DNA of 9,549 nt. Source: Deltaproteobacteria bacterium RIFCSPHIGHO2_02_FULL_40_11 (GTDB taxonomy: Bacteria > Bdellovibrionota > JACOXK01 > 2-02-FULL-40-11). Below are positions 6,481 through 9,549 of the stretch, one piece after another (the first letter of the stretch is position 1; every line of letters begins with the position of its first letter). Under the pieces are notes generated by a model. The model was not told the DNA's origin. It was given only the letters and a program-made list of their open reading frames with translations, and made no database searches. A program made the translations under genes and the position numbers. Where the stretch lies: the NCBI GenBank assembly GCA_001798105.1, contig MGRI01000050.1:1-9549 (forward strand). The letters run 5' to 3'.

Positions 6481-7113
6481 TTAATTCATTTGGGAAGGGC
6501 CATATTCTGCCCCGCCTACTTTTTGAATGTTTAATTCAAAATTTCCAAGTGGATTGGCATCATTGCCATCCAAAACCATTGAACCTTTTACAAGATTTTC
6601 TTCGAGTTGCCCTTGCAACTCCATTTTTCCAACGGAATCAAAAAGAACGATTTCAAAATGCCCCTCTTCTGTAAGCGCACCACACGGGGGATGGGCAAAT
6701 TGAAATGAAGCATCCGGAAACTCTAAACACCTAGCCTCATATGAAAATCTTCCGAGATTATCTTCGCCAATAATTGTAATCTTTCCATCCATAATCCATC
6801 CCATGGAGGGCTCTACAATCAAATCCAGTCTGATTTCAGGTTTTTTCTTTAAACTTTGAACCCCTGTAAAATCGAATGGGGCAATCAGAGCATAATCTTG
6901 TTCATTTAAAATTTGTGTGAGCTGCCCCCCTAAAACGTGGGTAGCGCCGGGTAAAAGGGGAATGGCTTTTAAGACGTCTGAATCAAGCTCTGTCAAATCA
7001 AACCCTGGCTGGCCCTTTTTTGACACAGATGCAACATCATCGCCACATCCAGAGGCCATGAGCATAGCTGCCAAAACACCTGCTAAAACTAAAATTACTC
7101 TTACTTTCTTCAT
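6481..7113 (-). CDS. Hypothetical lipoprotein, first of the pair
   Basis: I do not recognise this 210-residue protein. The signal peptide MKKVRVILVLAGVLAAMLMASGC ends in a lipobox with C23 as the lipidated cysteine, and GCGD is shared with the neighbouring lipoprotein. Residues 50-70 (IPLLPGATHVLGGQLTQIL) and the region from about 90 onward (LDLIVEPSMGWIMDGKITIIG, HFEIVLFDS, GKMELQGQL) look beta-rich. Two cysteines, C129 and C144 (ARCLEF and HPPCGAL), could form a disulfide outside the cytoplasm. The reading frame is open 60 codons further upstream (to 7293), but that stretch has no sensible coding character. ATG 7113 is preferred because it starts the signal peptide and follows AGGAG by seven bases. 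A sigma-54-like promoter lies about 50 bases upstream. It and the downstream gene form a two-gene unit. Confidence 0.82.
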   Translation of the reverse strand: MKKVRVILVLAGVLAAMLMASGCGDDVASVSKKGQPGFDLTELDSDVLKAIPLLPGATHVLGGQLTQILNEQDYALIAPFDFTGVQSLKKKPEIRLDLIVEPSMGWIMDGKITIIGEDNLGRFSYEARCLEFPDASFQFAHPPCGALTEEGHFEIVLFDSVGKMELQGQLEENLVKGSMVLDGNDANPLGNFELNIQKVGGAEYGPSQMN

Positions 7114-7120
7114 CTTAATA

Positions 7121-7125
7121 CTCCT
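7121..7125 (-). promoter_or_regulatory. Shine-Dalgarno of the first lipoprotein gene
   Basis: AGGAG on the minus strand sits seven bases before ATG 7113 and decides the start; the open frame upstream to 7293 is thereby excluded from the protein. Confidence 0.8.
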
Positions 7126-7162
7126 GAAGGGCGGATTGTCCGACACCCTCACTCTTATAAAT

Positions 7163-7179
7163 AGCAAGGAGTATGCCAA
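7163..7179 (-). promoter_or_regulatory. Candidate sigma-54 (-24/-12) promoter for the lipoprotein pair
   Basis: The minus strand reads TTGGCATACTCCTTGCT. The GG (-24) and GC (-12) are exactly 10 bases apart, as RpoN promoters require, and the element matches the consensus TGGCACG-N4-TTGCW except for two bases (TA for CG). A start site about 12 bases past the GC would give a leader of roughly 40 bases ahead of the Shine-Dalgarno and ATG 7113. A sigma-70 reading of the same bases (TTGGCA, 16 bases, TAAGAG) is possible but poorer in the -10 box. No enhancer-binding protein gene is in the window. Confidence 0.5.
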
Positions 7180-7201
7180 GATTTTAATCTTAAAAAAGAT
7201 T
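7178..7201. repeat. Three alternating AAGATT half-sites beside the promoter candidate
   Basis: AAGATT (7178-7183), AATCTT (7186-7191) and AAGATT (7196-7201) alternate in orientation, forming two overlapping inverted repeats with 2-base and 4-base centres. They lie directly upstream of the -24 element, touching it by two bases. This may be an operator, or chance in AT-rich DNA. Confidence 0.3.
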
Positions 7202-7300
7202 AGTAATTTCAATAACTTACAATTTTTAGGCGGCTTTAGAGGCCCTTTTGAAACGCCCCAGGAGACAAAAATGGGCACCCGAATGACAAGCATTTTGACA

Positions 7301-7315
7301 GGGGGGTCAGACCCC
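7301..7315. repeat. GGGGTCAGACCCC palindrome, copy 1 (intergenic)
   Basis: GGGGGGTCAGACCCC contains the 13-base palindrome GGGGTC-A-GACCCC at 7303-7315. It lies 13 bases past the mutS stop on the leftward transcript, in the mutS-lipoprotein gap. In RNA its GACCCC arm could pair with the GGGGTC arm of copy 2 across a 9-base loop, but no U tract follows, so I do not call a terminator. Confidence 0.85.
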
Positions 7316-7322
7316 AGCTAGA

Positions 7323-7340
7323 AAGGGGTCAGACCCCCTT
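7323..7340. repeat. GGGGTCAGACCCC palindrome, copy 2 (contains the mutS stop codon)
   Basis: The segment AAGGGGTCAGACCCCCTT repeats the copy 1 core with A/T-flanked arms. Read leftward it encodes Lys-Gly-Val and then the TGA stop of mutS (7331-7329), so the gene's last three codons and its stop come from the repeat. Confidence 0.9.
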
Positions 7341-9549
7341 AAACTCAAAAAGAAGGTTCTGGTTATGAAGAGCCTTTTCTTCGTAAGTTGAAGGGGGTCT
7401 GACCCCCTTCTGACCCGGATGCATATGTTTTAGGCTCTTATGTTCCAGGTTTTTCAGCATGGTTTTGGCACTGGTAATGACGCTTTGCGGCAGACCTGCA
7501 AGCCGGGCAACTTCTACGCCATAGCTTCGTTGAATCGTTCCGGGTAAAAGCTTTCGCAAAAAGACAATTTCTTGCCCCACTTCTTGAACCGCGATGTGAA
7601 AGTTGGTAACGCCTTTCAGTTCTTTTTCTAAAAAAGTAAGTTCATGATAATGCGTAGCAAACAACGTTTTGGCTTTAATTTGAGACTGTATGTAATTGGC
7701 CACAGCCCAGGCAATGCTCACCCCGTCAAAGGTAGAGGTGCCTCTTCCAATTTCATCTAAAATAATAAGACTTTGGCTGGTAGCGTGTTTTAAAATATGC
7801 GCCGTTTCTTTCATTTCCACCATAAAGGTGGATTCCCCTTGGGATAAATTATCGTGCGCCCCCACGCGTGTAAAAATGCGGTCTACAATCCCCAGCTCGG
7901 CTTTGGAGGCCGGCACAAAAGATCCGATTTGGGCCAAAAGTGAAATCAGCGCCAACTCACGCATGACCGTCGATTTCCCAGCCATATTGGGACCTGTAAT
8001 CACCATTAAAAAATGATTTTCATCCAGATGAATATCATTCGGGATAAATCTTTCTTTTAACGTTCTTTCAATCACTGGGTGCCTGGCCTCTTGAAGATCA
8101 AAATAATATCTGTAAGAAACATCTGGTTTTGTATAGCGATACGCCAAAGCCACTTTTGAAAGCGCACAAAAGGCATCCAATTCAGAAAGCTTTGAAGCCA
8201 AACTCAGAAGCGGCGCTAGTTTTTCTAAAATTTGACTTCGAATATTTTCAAAAATTTCGTATTCTAATTTTTTTCTTTTTTCAGTGGCCGATAAAATCCT
8301 TGTTTCAAACTCTTTCAGTTCTTCTGTAATAAAACGTTCTGCATTCACCAACGTTTGCTTTCGAATATAATGACTCGGCACAGATTTTAAATGGACATTT
8401 GTAACTTCGATATAATACCCAAAGACTTGATTGTATCTTACTTTTAAAGAGGAAATCCCCGTTTTTTGTCTTTCTTGGGCTTCCAGATTTAAAAGTGCAG
8501 ATTTTCCATTTTCACACAGGTGAATCAGTTCATCAAGCTGAGCATCATAGCCCTTTTGAATGAGAGCCCCTTCTTTTAACGCCAGTGGCGGATTTTCTTG
8601 AATCGCGCGATCTAAAAGACCCGTTAAATCATGAAAGGGGAAAAACCGGGTTTTAAAATAATGTCCCGTAAGTTTTTCAAAAAACACATTCAGCTCCGGC
8701 ACCTTTTTTAAAGACGCCCCCAGGGCCAAAAGATCTCTGGCATTGGCAGAGGCGAGTGTTAAGCGGCTTAAGATTCTTTCTAGGTCTGAAACTTCTGAAA
8801 GCGCTTTCCGGATGTCTTCTAAAAGCGTTGGACTTTGGGTTAAGCTTTCAATCACATTTTGGCGATCTAAAATGTCTTGTACTTGAATTAAAGGATATAA
8901 AACCCATTGTCTTAATTTTCGGTGCCCCATGCTGGTTTTGGTTTGATCCAAAAGCCAAAGCAAAGACCCTTCAAATTTTCCGTCGTAATTGGTTTTTAAG
9001 ATTTCTAAATTGCGAAGGGTTGTAGCATCCAGGTGCATGCAGTTTTTGGTTTCATACACCTCTACATTTTGAAAATGCAGTACATTTTCAAAATGGGCTG
9101 TTTTTAAATAATAAAAAAGTGCATGAACAGCGGGCCAAAGTTCCGGTTTTATCTTTTGAACCAAATGGTCGCTAAATATCCCCTGTGGCCGATACGCAGT
9201 TTCCGGTAAAAAATTGATGAGTAAATTTGGATATAATTTTTGAATCACGCGTAATGTTGGGTTTTCTTGGAAACGTTTTGGCCATAAAAGCTCTTTGGCA
9301 GAGATACGACTCAGTTCATCCCTCAGATTTTCCTCCGAAGAAAGGTGGGTAGAGCGAAGCTGTCCCGTTGCCAAATCTAAATAACTTAAAACAAAACTGT
9401 CTTGTTTTTCTTTTTTTTCAACCGAAATGGAAGCCAGGTGGTTTTGTTCTTCTTGTTTTGTGCTGTGTAATGTAAGCGCGGGGGTAATGATTTGAACAAC
9501 TTTTCTTTCGACAATGCCTTTTGAAAGATTTGGATCTGAAACCTGCTCA
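7329..9549 (-). CDS. mutS: DNA mismatch repair ATPase MutS, N-terminus outside the window
   Basis: MutS binds mismatches and recruits MutL. The frame is open to the right edge (first full codon 9548-9546) and gives 739 residues; full MutS is about 850-880, so roughly 100-130 residues, with the mismatch-contacting Phe-x-Glu, lie outside. The visible part begins at the end of domain I (DPNLSKGIVERKVVQIITP). The connector follows (SYLDLATGQLR), then the core and lever domains (YDGKFEGSLLWLLDQTKTSMGHRKLRQWVLYPL) and clamp helices. In the ATPase domain are Walker A GPNMAGKST (7968-7994), the GAHDNLSQGESTFMVEM signature, Walker B LIILDE (7752-7769) followed by GRGTSTFDG, and the THYHEL histidine. 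The C-terminus contains QNLLF (7347-7361), a plausible sliding-clamp-binding motif. A palindromic repeat is embedded in the last 30 codons, and a second copy supplies the stop. A start at TTG 9374 is wrong because homology continues upstream. Confidence 0.96.
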   Translation of the reverse strand, partial: EQVSDPNLSKGIVERKVVQIITPALTLHSTKQEEQNHLASISVEKKEKQDSFVLSYLDLATGQLRSTHLSSEENLRDELSRISAKELLWPKRFQENPTLRVIQKLYPNLLINFLPETAYRPQGIFSDHLVQKIKPELWPAVHALFYYLKTAHFENVLHFQNVEVYETKNCMHLDATTLRNLEILKTNYDGKFEGSLLWLLDQTKTSMGHRKLRQWVLYPLIQVQDILDRQNVIESLTQSPTLLEDIRKALSEVSDLERILSRLTLASANARDLLALGASLKKVPELNVFFEKLTGHYFKTRFFPFHDLTGLLDRAIQENPPLALKEGALIQKGYDAQLDELIHLCENGKSALLNLEAQERQKTGISSLKVRYNQVFGYYIEVTNVHLKSVPSHYIRKQTLVNAERFITEELKEFETRILSATEKRKKLEYEIFENIRSQILEKLAPLLSLASKLSELDAFCALSKVALAYRYTKPDVSYRYYFDLQEARHPVIERTLKERFIPNDIHLDENHFLMVITGPNMAGKSTVMRELALISLLAQIGSFVPASKAELGIVDRIFTRVGAHDNLSQGESTFMVEMKETAHILKHATSQSLIILDEIGRGTSTFDGVSIAWAVANYIQSQIKAKTLFATHYHELTFLEKELKGVTNFHIAVQEVGQEIVFLRKLLPGTIQRSYGVEVARLAGLPQSVITSAKTMLKNLEHKSLKHMHPGQKGVRPPSTYEEKALHNQNLLFEFKGV
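7391..7409. repeat. GGGGTC(W)GACCCC palindrome, copy 3 (inside the mutS frame, inverted)
   Basis: AAGGGGGTCTGACCCCCTT is a perfect 19-base palindrome around a central T, the inverse of copy 2 (central A). The two lie 50 bases apart as an inverted pair. A partial repeat CTGACCC follows (7410-7416). Copy 3 is translated in frame as KGVRPPS within mutS. Confidence 0.9.

Noticed and set aside
7114..7293. In-frame N-terminal extension of the first lipoprotein
   Set aside because: The extra residues have no coding character, and the upstream start lacks a ribosome binding site. ATG 7113 begins a clear lipoprotein signal peptide with AGGAG seven bases before it.
7301..7409. CRISPR array
   Set aside because: The units are only 13-19 bases, near-perfect palindromes in mixed orientation, with unequal spacing (7 and 50 bases) and within a coding region.
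7689..8016. Plus-strand open frames opposite mutS, scpB, the protease and xerD
   Set aside because: They overlap well-supported genes, show no family features or ribosome binding sites, and follow from codon bias of the true strand.
9374..9549. TTG at 9374 as the mutS start
   Set aside because: The same frame upstream to 9548 continues to encode typical MutS sequence (GIVERKVVQIITP), so the gene is simply cut by the window edge.

Overview
The window is a gene-dense stretch of an AT-rich bacterial chromosome. The organism is probably Gram-negative: two lipoproteins, a possible sigma-54 promoter, and genes resembling those of deltaproteobacteria-like lineages (Desulfobacterota, Bdellovibrionota, UBA10199-type candidates). 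The lineage is an inference from gene order and protein flavour, because no rRNA or species-specific marker is present. The genes fall into three transcription units, with almost no non-coding DNA between or inside them.

Region A (1-1727, + strand) is a polyamine cluster. It holds the nearly complete 3' part of a pyruvoyl-dependent arginine decarboxylase (arginine to agmatine), then an agmatinase (agmatine to putrescine plus urea), then a very acidic 103-aa protein. That last protein has the fold signature of glycine-cleavage H protein but lacks the lipoyl lysine. The genes are 3-5 bases apart without clear Shine-Dalgarno sites, so translation is probably coupled.

Region B (1735-5707, - strand) reads xerD, an M50 site-2 protease-like rhomboid-unrelated membrane protease, trpS, scpA, scpB. 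Junctions are 1-base or 4-base overlaps, or TAGGAG junctions where the stop codon overlaps the next Shine-Dalgarno. XerD and ScpAB both act in chromosome dimer resolution and segregation. The TrpS carries a four-cysteine motif close to the one that holds a [4Fe-4S] cluster in Thermotoga maritima TrpRS.

Region C (5743-9549, - strand) holds mutS, which enters from the right edge without its N-terminus, and then two unrecognised lipoprotein genes. The lipoprotein pair is preceded by a sequence with sigma-54 -24/-12 spacing and followed by a strong intrinsic terminator. The 3' end of mutS and the gap after it carry three copies of a palindrome with core GGGGTCAGACCCC. Two lie inside the mutS reading frame, and one of them supplies its stop codon.

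No CRISPR array, phage, tRNA, rRNA or complete transposon is visible. No gene-free stretch exceeds 300 bases; the longest (7114-7328) holds the promoter candidate and one and a half palindromes. The most notable items are the lysine-less H-like protein, the candidate Fe-S TrpRS, the repeat-modified mutS end, and the sigma-54-like lipoprotein pair.
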